From Dolomedes plantarius (lineage: Eukaryota > Arthropoda > Arachnida > Araneae > Dolomedidae), in the NCBI GenBank assembly GCA_907164885.2, contig OU015498.1:93460233-93524232 (forward strand): 64,000 nt of DNA, in the 5' to 3' direction. The translations under genes were made by a program, and so were the position numbers. Below are positions 1 through 9,950 of the stretch, piece after piece. Numbering within the stretch: the first letter of the stretch is position 1; each line of letters begins with the position of its first letter. Under the pieces are notes generated by a model that worked only from the letters and a program-made list of their open reading frames with translations, did not search any database and was not told the DNA's origin.

Positions 1-114
1 TGCATGGCCACCAGCTTTTAAAAATATTTCAAAGTTCTGACGAAATTTACGCCATTCTTCAGCCACATTTCCGTTAAGGCAAAGTGGTTTGGGAGCTTTT
101 AAAGATGCCTCCAT
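1..114 (-). CDS. Gypsy-type retrotransposon gag, N-terminal end (runs off window)
   Basis: On the minus strand an ATG at 114-112 opens a frame of 38 codons that continues past the left edge. It starts MEASLKAPKPL and contains GNVAEEWRKFRQNFEIF. This resembles the N-terminus of Gag proteins of Ty3/Gypsy retrotransposons, which often begin with a short proline-containing lead followed by a 'GNVAENW..F...FE.Y' stretch. It lies 63 nt downstream of an LTR and primer-binding site at 160-329. Only the first residues are visible, so I cannot tell whether the element is intact. The family call is inference from this motif plus the LTR context. Confidence 0.6.
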   Translation of the reverse strand, partial: MEASLKAPKPLCLNGNVAEEWRKFRQNFEIFLKAGGHA

Positions 115-177
115 ATTCCGAAAGTCATAAATCCTTTTCTACTCTTACTCGCTTAGCGGTTCGCCTCGACTACGCCA

Positions 178-329
178 TGTTTTATACAAGTGCTTTTATT
201 AACAGAGAGCCACTATTACAGTTACCTGACAGCTTATATAGTACAGTTACAAGATACAGGCACAGTTAAGAAGCGTATAACAGTTAACAGTTAAAATATA
301 TAAAACATAGTTAAAACACATATACAACA
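178..329 (-). repeat. Short 5' LTR of the Gypsy-type element (152 bp)
   Basis: Read on the minus strand, the segment begins TGTTGTATATG and ends AAAACA, the TG...CA ends of an LTR. Inside are a TATA-like ACTATATAAGC and, near the 3' end, AATAAAAG, in the order promoter then poly(A) signal. Directly after the terminal CA comes TGGCGTAGTCGAGG at about 177-160, a plausible tRNA primer-binding site. The insertion point is inside a Tc1 transposase frame that stops making sense at about 331. The second LTR and the target duplication would be left of the window. Confidence 0.65.
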
Positions 330-330
330 G

Positions 331-684
331 TCGACGGCTCCCGAAACCCATACGGTGAAGCGAGCGTTGCACAGTCCGTTTACTGACTGTACGACTGGCA
401 CCGTCATTAAACTGGGTGGTAATTTGAGCTAATGTTTGGCTTCGCTGGCTACGTACAATACGCCTGAGCCGTCTCTCACCACGCACTGTCAAGGCTAATT
501 GTCCTTTGCAGTTTGCCCGATCGCTAGTTTTTTTTCCACCATCCATGTATTCTTGGTATACTCTTGACACTGTCGACTTTGAAAATCCTAGCTGTCTGAC
601 GATTTCGGAAAATGAATGGCCCATGCGTCGTGCACCTACGATTTGTCCACGATCGAAGGCGTCTAAATCAGGCAGTTTACCCAT
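331..684 (-). pseudogene. Tc1-family transposase, N-terminal DNA-binding part, truncated
   Basis: From ATG at 684 the frame reads MGKLPDLDAFDRGQIVGARR, then FSEIVRQLGFSKSTVSRVYQ. This is the first helix-turn-helix of the paired-like domain of Tc1 transposases. A second helix-turn-helix follows (VSKRTVQRSLHRMGF) before homology ends at GSRR. The catalytic DDE half is missing because the LTR retrotransposon at 329 breaks the frame. No internal stop is seen in the surviving part. It is a relic, not a host gene. Confidence 0.8.
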
Positions 685-831
685 ACTGGCAATTCCAACA
701 ACTAATTCAGAACAACCACAGTACGCGCTATATATGCAGTTACCACAGCGCCCTCACTTACGCATACATGATGCGCAGCGCTACACAATTTGCATAGGCT
801 TTGCTATCCCTAATTCAGTGGCACTTCAGTG
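331..831 (-). mobile_element. Tc1-like transposon, 5' half, interrupted by the Gypsy element
   Basis: The right end is ...CACTTCAGTG followed by TA at 832-833, which fits the terminal repeat and TA target of Tc1/mariner elements. The element reads leftward and contains the N-terminal half of a transposase (684 to about 335). It stops abruptly where the Gypsy LTR begins at 329, so the rest of the element should lie left of the retrotransposon, outside the window. Confidence 0.7.
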
Positions 832-833
832 TA

Positions 834-1748
834 TATATATAAAGATTAACCACCGATATTTATTATATAATTATTATCGGACCACCGATTAGGAACCACT
901 GTTTTATAGGAACTTGACTAGCTCAGGGCGTAAACTCGAGACCTCCTGTTTTCCAGTCAGATGTGTTGTATTTATTACTTTTGTTACTTATTATTTATTT
1001 CATTTAGTTATATTTTTTAAAGCAAAGAGTATTAATTATTTTAAAATGTAATTTATATTTAATATAGAATAAAGGAGTCTTTAAGAAAATTGAATGTTAT
1101 ATTTAATTAATAAATGAAGTTAAACAAGATAATGGAAGGTACAAGTATTACAAAAAAAATTATTATTAATTATTGTTAACTTATTTCTTATTATTAAAAC
1201 TGGATTAGTAATTAAATTCTCTTAGTTATATTTTTCAGTTCTTTTACTAGTATAGTGGTGAGTATTGCGTTGTGTTCAAATTCCCCAAACTAAGCAATAA
1301 CCTAGATTCTATGGCTAACAGAAATTTACAAATGAATAATCTCAAAATCATGACAGACACAAATATTTATGAGGGAACAAACTAAAATTTTTATTCAATT
1401 CTTTTAATACAAGTTAATAACTATCTTTTCACTTTACTTTAAACAATAGAATTTAGTAGAAACTTTCTCTCATTTCCTTAAACTTCATAATAAAATTACC
1501 ATACTAATACATAATAAAGACTCATTCAACTTGTAATTATAATAACATTAAATAATATCCCTCTTATTAAAATTATTAAGAATTCACTTGAACATCATTT
1601 AAAAAAATGGCCAAAAATATTTTTGATTGATTAACGAGAAAAAATTATTAAAAGAAACAAAAAAAAATTATTTAAATTATGCCATGGCTAAAAAATAAAA
1701 AATAAAAAACTTATATGAGGGGATATCTTAATAGCCTCGAGGCGAACT
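834..1748. other. Intergenic AT-rich DNA, nothing recognised
   Basis: There is no coding frame, clear terminal repeat or RNA structure. A short palindromic AT tract (about 850-890) with two copies of ACCACCGAT is the only local pattern. Confidence 0.5.
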
Positions 1749-1921
1749 TTAAAACTTTAATCTTCTTCGGACATCGGGAATGAATCTACTCCAGCCCCAG
1801 GGTCTTTCTTCAATATCCTCATCATCATTGCTTTCTCCGAAGTTTTCAGGTTGGCACAGACGCAAGAAGCCAGGACGGGGATCAGAGAGAGAGTCAGCCC
1901 CAGTTTTGTCTTGTTTTTTGA
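1749..1921 (-). pseudogene. Unrecognised coding remnant ending PWGWSRFIPDVRRRLKF
   Basis: A minus-strand frame of about 56 codons ends at a TAA at 1751-1749. Its composition looks protein-like rather than random. An acidic stretch (ESNDDEDIEERP) is followed by PWGWSRFIPDVRRRLKF, and upstream is DPRPGFLRLCQPENFG. An in-frame stop lies just upstream (about 1924-1922) and no convincing start codon is present. It could be the last exon of a decayed gene or the C-terminus of a mobile-element protein. I do not recognise the family. Overlapping plus-strand frames are shadows of it. Confidence 0.3.
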
Positions 1922-2689
1922 ATCAATCCGTTTTATATTTTTTTCCAGTGCATTCTACGGGGCACCCCTTTCGATTTCAGCATGCCTGGTCGTATTGGAC
2001 GAACGCATCTCCTGGGTTCTTGACCCCTTCACATACGGGGACCTAGTCTGGCTCAGGGTCTCTTATCAGTATATTCCTTTGCTAAGCGGGCGCTTTTTCC
2101 GTTACCAGAGAACAAAATTTCTCTTTTTTCTTGAATGAAACTGAGGATCTCTTAGCATCATTTTCTTTACTGTCTTCAATATTTTTGTAAAGCACTTCTG
2201 TGTCTTAAATTATTTCGCGCTAATTTAAAATTTATAGAAAAAAAAAAGAAAAAGTAAGCGTATAAAAACTTTAAAATTATAAGGGGGTAAATAAATAAAA
2301 AGACTGAACAAAGCTTAAATTTAAAAAAAAGGAAAAAAAACGTTACCTTGAGTCAGTCAATCAACATGAAAAGGAATTAGAATAAATTGAAAATTGTCAG
2401 TCAATCAAATATTTAAAACAAATTAAATAACTGTACTACATTTATCGTACATAAAACATGATTTATAATTTGCTCAACTTTCATGAATGCCACAACAATT
2501 AATCCGCGCGAAAATTAATCTAATGACACTCATCAAACTTAAACAATGGGTGGATAAAAATATTATAAACGTATTTGATTCTCTGTATATTTAATTTATA
2601 ATATTTAGTTTATAAAGTGATACACAACAGGTGTCTGCACTGTTACACCGCGAGCCCATGCTTTGAACTTCGTTCTCGAACCATATAAC

Positions 2690-2775
2690 AACAGCCTGCG
2701 TGGAGCGAAATCGAACTCATGCCTCCAAACTTCGTAGCCGGTATTCTAGCGGACGGTCACGACATTGGTGCCTGA
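2690..2775 (-). repeat. tRNA-Arg(ACG)-like sequence, SINE head or tRNA pseudogene
   Basis: Read on the minus strand there is an anticodon-stem-like CCGGCTACGAAGTTTGG, whose 7-nt loop CTACGAA would carry anticodon ACG. It is followed by a T-arm-like GAGTTCGATTTCGCTC that holds a B-box (GTTCGATTT). The acceptor stem does not pair well, so I treat it as tRNA-derived rather than a working tRNA gene. Confidence 0.4.
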
Positions 2776-2828
2776 TAGTTGAAAATTACCAACATTGGGC
2801 CATTAGTCTAAATGTAGGACGCACATGT

Positions 2829-2888
2829 ATCCCCCCCCCAAAAAAAAAAAATAAATAAATCAGTGTAGTAGATAAATAAATAAATAAA
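2829..2888. repeat. Low-complexity C-run, A-run and AAAT repeats
   Basis: A nine-base C run is followed by an A run and repeated AAATA units. It is simple sequence of no apparent function. Confidence 0.8.
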
Positions 2889-3170
2889 AATTTATATAGG
2901 TCAACATAATGGGTCATTGGTCTCACCCTTTTTTTCATAGTTTGTAATTTCAGTAAATTTACCGAGGTGGTACACTTAACATATAGTCATGATCCAAATG
3001 GTATAAGCTAAAATTAATTTCGAATCCTCTATCCTAGACTTTTTTTTCAGAAGTATAAAGACTGGTTTAATAATTATACTAAAATTGTCTACTCTTTTAA
3101 GACATTCGCAACCTAGTATTATTTACAGGCATCATTAATTTTCTAAATCATTTTTAATACTTTATCCATT

Positions 3171-3595
3171 AAGGCTGCTGCGTACTAACCCTATTGGATT
3201 CGCTCACAGCAATGTTAACATATGGAGAAAATGTGTCCAAGGATTGCCGACTTCGATTGAAAGATTTTTTAAAAAAATATTGTACTCCGTAATAGAGAAA
3301 GAAATGTTACACATTGGGGCATTTTTCGCTTTTTTAAAAAAAAAGCAAATAATATTTTAAATTTAAATTTTTGGGGGAAGAAATCTGGTACAGTGTTTTA
3401 AACACTCCTAAATTCCTTTAGTGGACGAAATTTATAAAATGAATACTGTTGCAGGGTGCAGAAAAGTTCAGGCTATCTGAAAATACCATTTTTATTGGAT
3501 TATCAGCATTTGTATAGCTGTAAATAGTAGACAAATTTTCTTCATAGGTTAACATTAAAGTGAGCGAATCCAGTAGGGTAAGTACACAGCAGCTT
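3171..3595. mobile_element. Non-autonomous DNA element with ~50-bp terminal inverted repeats
   Basis: The left arm AAGGCTGCTGCGTACTAACC...GGATTCGCTCAC (3171-3223) is repeated inverted at 3545-3595, with similarity extending to a shared GTTAAC. The flanks read ATT/TAA, so a 3-bp TTA/TAA duplication of PIF/Harbinger type is possible but not clean. No coding capacity is seen in the roughly 320-bp core. Confidence 0.6.
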
Positions 3596-3813
3596 TAATC
3601 CCGAGTTTACGATATACGGGAAATATACAAATATTAAATATTAAATTTCAGGTACTACAAGATTTTTTTTTCTGCAACCCTCCACCTCCTAGCACAAAAA
3701 ATAATCTGTTTTCAATGACTGATGTTGATGATTTGCGAGTACAAATCCGTGTAATATGTACTCCAAATTGTTGTTCAAAAAGAGGCGTTATATACTGTTA
3801 TCAACCGCATCAG

Positions 3814-3854
3814 TTGACTCAGAGATAATGTGTTAGCATTATCTCTTGAGTCAA
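3814..3854. repeat. Hairpin with TGACTCA in each arm
   Basis: TTGACTCAGAGATAATG (3814-3830) pairs with CATTATCTCTTGAGTCAA (3837-3854), with a single bulged base and a 6-nt loop. TGACTCA is the consensus of AP-1/bZIP binding sites. Confidence 0.6.
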
Positions 3855-4151
3855 TCGACCCTCGATAAAACTATCCTACCGCAATCTGAACTCTTCTCCG
3901 TAGACAAACAAAATCACTTCCTGAAAAGTGGGTAATGGCAAAGTAAAATCAAGTGATAGGCTTTTGAAATATAGATAACCCTCCTATAACACGATAGATA
4001 GGTTCCTAGAAAATGTCGTGTTGTGTGAAACCGTGTTATAGTATGAGACCCAGAGACAGTTCAAAAAAGGGGGGTTACGTTCTGAAAACTTATTAAAAAC
4101 AAACATTTAGCCCCTAGGCTCGCTACGCTCGCTCCTCTGGTGAATCAAGTG

Positions 4152-4195
4152 AATGAATGACTCAATAGTTGTTTGCAGCGATTGAGTCATTCATT
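4152..4195. repeat. Perfect 15-bp hairpin with TGACTCA in each arm
   Basis: AATGAATGACTCAAT (4152-4166) pairs perfectly with ATTGAGTCATTCATT (4181-4195) around a 14-nt loop. It shares the TGACTCA core with the hairpin 340 bp upstream. Confidence 0.7.
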
Positions 4196-4769
4196 TGTTT
4201 ACAGTTGAAGCTTCCCCCCCCCCCTCCCGGCGAAATGGATGAAGCCCGCCTATGTGTGAAAAATTGGATCTTCTTTCAGGAAGCGAATGAGAAGATTTTT
4301 TTGAAGTATTTCTTTAAAATTCAATTAAAAATCGAAATTTTAAGATAGAGACTTGAAATGAAGTTTATATGAATGAGAAAGCTTTCATCTTCCAGTTGAT
4401 ATAAATATTTTCTTTGTAACATAATAAGTCTGAGAGCATCGAATTTATATATCTCGAAACGCATAAATTTTTCCAAAAAGTGGGTTTTCAATTTTAATAA
4501 AAATATCAGTCTGTTTTAAATTATTTTTAAACAAATGAGGTCTTGTTTGAAGGAGAAATGTCTGTAGTCTTAGATTGTAAAAAAAAAAATTCTACGATGT
4601 ACCTTCTATCCTGTTTAAAAGATCTGTAATTTTGGCTTATTTGCTGGTTCTTACAACGGTATGGAGATAGACAATTTTGCAGCTCCCTTTTGAATTTTCG
4701 GCTTCTTTCAGTGGAAGTGTCTGCATTCGGGAAAAATGATTCAGGACTTCTTGTAATTTTATAGAGTTA

Positions 4770-5244
4770 CTAGCGGCCCGTCCCGACTTTGTCCGGGTTG
4801 AACAAAATATTATACCAATAAATTTCCAGTTGATAGCCAATAAATTGTAAATCTTTTTTTTACCTTAATAATAACCTAAATAATACCTTAAATTGATATT
4901 ACGTCAGTTAATAATTAAAATTAATTTTTTTAAAGAAAAAGGCGTGCCGGAGAACGGCTAGGTTCGAACCGCTACCGTCAGAAAGACCCACCGCGATAGC
5001 ACCACACTAAGGATAGTTGAAATCGGCACAAAAAGCGGTAGAAGACAGTAACGGAAACAATGGAGATTGTTAGGATTAAGCCCCTAACTTTATTTCTACT
5101 GATCAGATATACATAATATATAGCCTATGTCCATCTGGAATAATATACCTTTCAAACAGTGAAGGAATTTTTCAAATAGGTGCAGTGGTTCTGAAGATTA
5201 CCCTCCACATACAAAATCGCTCTCTCTTTATATATAAGTATAGA
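4770..5244 (-). mobile_element. Non-autonomous Helitron, unit A
   Basis: Read on the minus strand it begins TCTATACTTATATATAAAG and ends GTCGGGACGGGCCGCTAG before T. A TC 5' end, a CTAG 3' end and insertion between A and T with no duplication are hallmarks of Helitrons. The GC-rich pairing CCCGGAC...GTCGGG, 11 nt before the end, gives the expected 3' hairpin. Inside is a tRNA-like stretch with a B-box GGTTCGAACC and T-run. Confidence 0.65.
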
Positions 5245-5334
5245 TTATAGAAGTATAGATACACATTGGTATCTCAAAATTAGAGTAACAGATGAAATAA
5301 AAATAAAAAATGGATTTTAAGTAAAGAATGTTTT

Positions 5335-5721
5335 TTTAATTATTTTAAGCACCTAAAATAATATTCAAATTAATATTACGTTACTTAATAATTAAAGTTA
5401 ATTTTTTAAAAGAAAAAGGCGTGCCGGAGAACGGCTAGGTTCGAATCGCTACCGTCAGAAAGACCCACCGCGATAGCACCACACTAAGGATCGTTGAAAT
5501 CGTCACAAAAAGCGGTAGAAGACAGTAACGGAAACAATGGAGATTGTTAGGATTAAGCCCCTAACTTTATTTCTACTGATCAGATATACATAATATATAG
5601 CCTATGTCCATCTGGAATAATGTACCTTTCAAACAGTGAAAGAATTTTTCAAATAGGTGGAGTGGTTCTGGAGATTACCCTCCACGTACAAAATCGCTCT
5701 CTCTTTATATATAAGTATAGA
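5335..5721 (-). mobile_element. Helitron unit B, lacking its 3' end
   Basis: It is nearly identical to unit A over about 390 bp and ends at the same TC terminus (GA at 5720-5721 on the plus strand). The CTAG hairpin end is missing. Confidence 0.6.
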
Positions 5722-5834
5722 TATAAAATTTAAAATTTATAATTTAAAATTGTTAAATTTAAAGATTGAAGCTATTATGACCAAAGAAAACATTCTCATT
5801 GATCAGCTATGGTGCACTTACAAATGAGCAATGA

Positions 5835-5896
5835 GGTGCAGTGGTTCCGGAGATTACCCTCCACGTACAAAATCGCTCTCTCTTTATATATAAGTA
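5835..5896 (-). mobile_element. Helitron unit C, short 5'-terminal fragment
   Basis: Only the terminal part GTGGAGGGTAATCTCC...CTTATATATAAAG is present. It abuts the CTAG end of unit D directly, so the two copies join head to tail. Confidence 0.55.
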
Positions 5897-6376
5897 CTAG
5901 CGGCCCGTCCCGACTTTGTCCGGGTTGAACAAAATATTATACCAATAAATTTCCAGTTGATAGCCAATAAATTGTAAATCTTTTTTTACCTTAATAATAA
6001 CATAATAATACATTAAATTAATTTTATGTTAGTTAATAATTAAAATAAATTTTTTAAAAGCAAAAGGCGTGCCGGAGAACGGCTAGGTTCGAACCGCTAG
6101 CGTCAGAACAGAAGCCCTCCGCGATAGCACCACGATAAGGATCGTTGAAATCTTCGGCACAAAAAGCGGTAGAGTACAGTAGCGGTAACAATGGAGATTG
6201 TTAGGATTAAGCCCTTAACTTTATTTCTACTGATCAGATATACATAATATATAGCCTATGTCCATCTGGAATAATGTACCTTTCAAACAGTGAAAGAATT
6301 TTTCAAATAGGTACAGTGGTTCTGAAGATTACCCTCCACGTACAAAATCCCCTCTCTCTTTATATATTAGTATAGA
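5897..6376 (-). mobile_element. Helitron unit D, full-length copy
   Basis: It has both termini, CTAG at 5897-5900 (plus-strand view) and TC at 6376-6375. It carries the same internal tRNA-like block as unit A with several substitutions. Confidence 0.65.
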
Positions 6377-6630
6377 TAGCACCACGCTAAGGATCGTTGA
6401 AGACTTCGCCAAAAAAAAAGCGGTAGAGGACAGTAGCGGTAACAATGGAGATTGTTAGGAATAAGCCCTTAACTTTATTTCTACTGATTAGATATACATA
6501 ATATATAGCCTATGTCCATCTGGAATAATGTACCTTTCAAACAGTGAAAGAATTTTTCAAATAGGTACAGTGGTTCTGAAGATTACCCTCCACGTACAAA
6601 ATCCCCTCTCTCTTTATATATTAGTATAGA
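6377..6630 (-). mobile_element. Helitron unit E, lacking its 3' end
   Basis: It starts immediately after unit D within the internal block (AGCACCACGCTAAGG) and ends at the shared TC terminus. It shares private changes with unit D (for example AAAATCCCCTCTCTC), which suggests a local tandem duplication rather than a separate insertion. Confidence 0.6.
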
Positions 6631-6771
6631 TAGATAAATGAATAACTTATAATTTGTTTATACATTTTCATGTAAAGCCACTATAGTTCATTATTCCTTC
6701 CCGTCATTGTTTTAAGGTAATTTAGTTTTTAAATGTGTTAAACAAAAATCATGTTATCAAGTGCTATAGAA

Positions 6772-7580
6772 CAGAGCTCCGCAACCTTTTAACTTCCACG
6801 GCACATCAACTTTTTTTCGATAATTCCGCGTCACACCACAAGTAAAAGCTTGCAAATACATAAATTACAATAATACGTATATGTTTTTATTAGATAAAAA
6901 CATAATAAAATAGCTCTATGTATCAAGATAATTATAATCATTTAAGTTTTACATAAATCATTTTGAATTGTACACCAACAGAAGAACAAAAACATAAAGT
7001 TATAGTTTAAAAATATTAAAAAAATTTCTCTTTAAATTTTTATATTAAAATTTGTTTTTGGTCTTTACTTAAGCCTAATAAATCAAAGTTAATTTAAACA
7101 TAACTAATTTATTAATGGCATATTTGAGCTTGTTTTGATGAACATATGTACGTTTAATATTTGGCTCTATGTTAGAAAGAGCTATTAGAGAACCCAAAGT
7201 TCATGGTAAAGACCCTTTAAACACGATCGTTTGTCATTTTTAATTATAACCAGTGTCGAAAAACTTTGTTCGCATAAGTATGTCGTAGAAAAAGGGAGCA
7301 AAATTACAATGGCCTTGTCAGAAATTTGTATATATTCTTTCTTAACTGAAATCTAGAAATATGATGCTCGAGCATACATACAATGTATGGTGACTACATA
7401 TTTTTGTTTTGTGTATGATTTCGACCCAGAGAAATTACATACATATTTTACTTAGATAAATTTCTAACTAATGCGTTGGTTAATTTTTTTTATTATTATT
7501 ATCGATAAAATCACCGCGGCACAGTCAAGATCACCTCGCGGCACAGTAGTGTGCCACGGCACAGCGGTTGCGGAGCACAG
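6772..7580. mobile_element. hAT element with 8-bp target duplication CTATAGAA
   Basis: The ends are CAGAGCTCCGCAACC and the inverted GGTTGCGGAGCACAG. They are flanked by identical 8-bp CTATAGAA at 6764-6771 and 7581-7588, which is diagnostic of hAT insertion. At 809 bp it is an internally deleted copy that still carries a transposase tail on the minus strand. Confidence 0.85.
7186..7304 (-). pseudogene. hAT transposase C-terminal dimerisation fragment
   Basis: The minus-strand frame reads PFSTTYLCEQSFSTLVIIKN, then DKRSCLKGLYHELWVL before a stop. The 'YLCEQ.FS.L..IK...R..L' pattern is the C-terminal hAT dimerisation region found in ZBED/GTF2I-repeat-like transposases. The fragment is short and sits within the 809-bp element. 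Confidence 0.6.
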
Positions 7581-7828
7581 CTATAGAAGTACAGTGTTGT
7601 ACAAAGGTTTTCGCTATTTTTTTTTATCGTGTTAGGGCGAAACCGTGTTGTAAGATTTGTGCTGTAGAAGGGCTACCTGTATTAAGTAACTACACTGCTG
7701 GCCACCCAAATTGCAACACCAAGAAAGACAAGAGATATCACAACAAAATTTATTTTGTAGATAACATGTTGACCAAGTATCAAATGATTAAATTTATAGA
7801 CTTCTGTGAAGTGTGGTTCCTGCCAAAA

Positions 7829-8064
7829 TCAGTAGCCAGAGTAGCCGCCATTGTTGGGGATCACCGCTGCCACACGACTCGGCATTGATTCAAAGAGACT
7901 TTGGATGAGTTCTTGGGGTAGAGCAGACCAAGCAGCTTCCACACGTTGCCAAAGTTGATCTGCTGTGGCAGCTGGGGATGGAATCTGGGTCAATCGTACA
8001 GCAACCATGGACCACATGTTTTCTATCGGCGAAAGATCCGGAGAGCGAGGCGGCCAGGGAAGCA
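7829..8064 (-). pseudogene. Tc1 transposase, C-terminal part (disrupted)
   Basis: It resumes LLPWPPRSPDLSPIENMW with the third catalytic residue Glu, then SMVAVRLTQIP, and ends ...MPSRVAAVIPNNGGYSGY at a stop. It is colinear with the upstream part at 11785-11046 when the 2977-bp insert and one AT are removed. Confidence 0.85.
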
Positions 8065-8337
8065 ATGAGGAATTTGCACGTTTTTTTATTTTACATTTAT
8101 GATATAGAAAATAGAAAAATATGATTGAAAGCATCTTTTTTTTTTAGTTTTAGAACTCTAAAAGTTAACATAATTTGTTTTTAAACGCGCACTATTTACT
8201 TCGTCTCAAAAACGCTACTTTTCCTACGCGGATACATGTGACGTCACAATGCACTATGGCGAATTTGTTTACTTCGGTGTTTGGATTGTGTTGCGTAGTT
8301 TGAGTTTGATATCTAGTGTTTTTTCTTTATTTTTAAG

Positions 8338-8517
8338 ATGTCAAAGTGTGTTACAGAAAATTTTAAATATTGTATAGTACCTTGCTGCACAAGCACAACG
8401 GTAAATACACCTGGAAAGCTTTTTTTTAGTGTTCCAACAGATAATGTCAAAAGGAAATCATGGACAGTTGCAATGAAACGCGACGAAAAAAAAAATCCTC
8501 ATTCAATAATTTTTTAA
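8338..8517 (+). pseudogene. THAP-domain N-terminus of the ISL2EU-like transposase, truncated
   Basis: ATG at 8338 opens a 59-codon frame. It contains YCIVPCCTST (the first zinc-binding Cys pair, C12 and C16), NTPGKLFFSVP, and KRKSWTVAMKRDE. This C-x3-C...TP...F..P...R..W pattern is the first half of a THAP zinc finger, a DNA-binding module frequent in transposases. The frame stops before the expected second Cys and His, so the finger is incomplete, either because the copy is deleted or because an intron follows. The position next to the left terminal repeat fits the 5' end of a transposase gene. Confidence 0.55.
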
Positions 8518-9653
8518 TTTAGCTATAATTGTGAGTTTTAATGTGATACAGATGATTTGCCAAATCATTGCAGCAAATATGAATTTAAAATACAAGTTTT
8601 GACATTTTCCACTTAAATAAATATTTAAATATATTTGTAAACACAATGAGTTTTGTTATGAGTTATATTATCCAGATGGTGAATTCCACCTAACATGAAA
8701 CCATTACGAAAGAAAATCATTTTAAACAAATTATTAAGTGTTATATATCATTGGAAAGCTTATGACCTCTAGAACTAGAACGTACTATTGCTTTTTCCTT
8801 ACATTAAGTTTGTTTTGCAGGGGATGTAATGGGAAAATATCTATTTGTAAGTTTTTTTAGCTAGTAAAATTATCATTTTTATACCTTATTACTTACGTAA
8901 ATTATGCCACTGAATTTAATTGGAGTAAATTTAATATTAATGTAAAAACTATAAAAGTAAAATAAATGCATGTTTGTGACTGTTTTGAATATAAATAGCC
9001 TAGTTAAGGGTACCGTTGCAGCATCATGTATTATATGTAACATCTGTTACAAATAGTTTTTATATTTTTTATTACAGAAAAAAATGACTGATTTTTTATG
9101 TCAAGGTTCTGATAAATTACAGGCATGTCTTGTGATGTTATTTTTTAAATTTTTGAACAAATTGACATAATAGATTCACAGATTTTTTTATCTTATGATG
9201 CTATAGTACAAATGATGTTCCATTTTATGTAGCATCCGTTACATTAAAGATTTTTTTTTTCAGCTTAAATACACCAGAAATAAATTTTGAAACCTGTCAA
9301 GTTTATCTTTAGTTTTTATCAGGAATTGGTTTTATCAGGAAAAAATAATACTCTCCTATTTTGAAGCATTAATATGCATCTCATAATCTTTTTATTATTT
9401 ATTTTGTGTGTGAATGTTTCGTCCGTTACAATGGAATTCACCAGATGCTGGGTTGGGGGTAGGTGATGAAATTTTAAAATAAATACAATTTGTGTGCAAA
9501 ATGTGACAAAAGCATAAAATATATTAATTATTTTGTAAGTTTATTTTTAATTAATCTTTTTACACTAGTTTTGGGTGCTAGTTTTTTACATAAAATGTAT
9601 AAAGTATTGTATTAAAAAGATTTTTTTATAACTGCTGAAGTATTTCTAATTAT

Positions 9654-9950
9654 TTATAAATTACTTAAAGCGGGGAAAGCTAACCATGGATGGTCTATTG
9701 TATCTACCCCAAACACACTATCATTAAAACTTTTAGATAAAATTAAATATAATACATAAAGGAACTCATCCAAAGATGCTCCACAATCATTGCATTGGAC
9801 GGAAAGGACATTTTCTTCCTTTTCATTCAACTTGAGTTCCATACTGTAAGTCTTTTTTGTGACATTATGTTCTGGTGTCACCCTTGCATTGACTGTACAG
9901 ATGTCTCCATCCCTTTTTACCTGAACATATCCTACAGCATTATCTCCATA
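9654..9950 (-). pseudogene. SWIM/YqaJ-associated transposon protein, fragment 2
   Basis: Minus-strand reading from about 9950 gives GDNAVGYVQVKRDGDICTV, then RVTPEHNVTKKTYSMELKL and VLSVQCNDCGAS. In the family the last motif is normally followed by a Gly-rich Cys-Lys-His step completing a SWIM-like zinc site. Here it changes to LDEFLYVLYLIL, so a deletion junction probably lies near 9770. A stop precedes the block in frame (TAA just upstream of GYGDN). It is a decayed relic that supports assigning the 2977-bp insert to a THAP/YqaJ-bearing transposon family. Confidence 0.55.

Larger units (their letters stand above)
3972..7679. mobile_element. Pogo/Tigger-like repeat, heavily interrupted by later insertions
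   Basis: The left end TAGATAACCCTCCTATAACACG (from 3972, after TA at 3970-3971) matches, with transitions, the inverted right end CAGGTAGCCCTTCTACAGCAC (ending 7679, before TA at 7680-7681). Both subterminal regions also carry GAAACCGTGTT. If the ends belong together, the element itself is only about 1.0 kb (3972-4769, 6631-6771, 7581-7679). The rest is a Helitron array (4770-6630) and a hAT element (6772-7580). The pairing of the two ends is an inference. Confidence 0.4.

Noticed and set aside
1780..2138. Two overlapping plus-strand frames
   Set aside because: They are mostly antisense to a more protein-like minus-strand frame and have no motif.
4760..6640. Satellite or CRISPR-like array
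   Set aside because: The units are 250-480 bp with Helitron termini and different truncations, and there are no short direct repeats with unique spacers.
8226..8240. CRE palindrome GTGACGTCAC as a host promoter element
   Set aside because: It is mirrored in the other subterminal region of the ISL2EU-like element (about 10853), so it belongs to the transposon ends.
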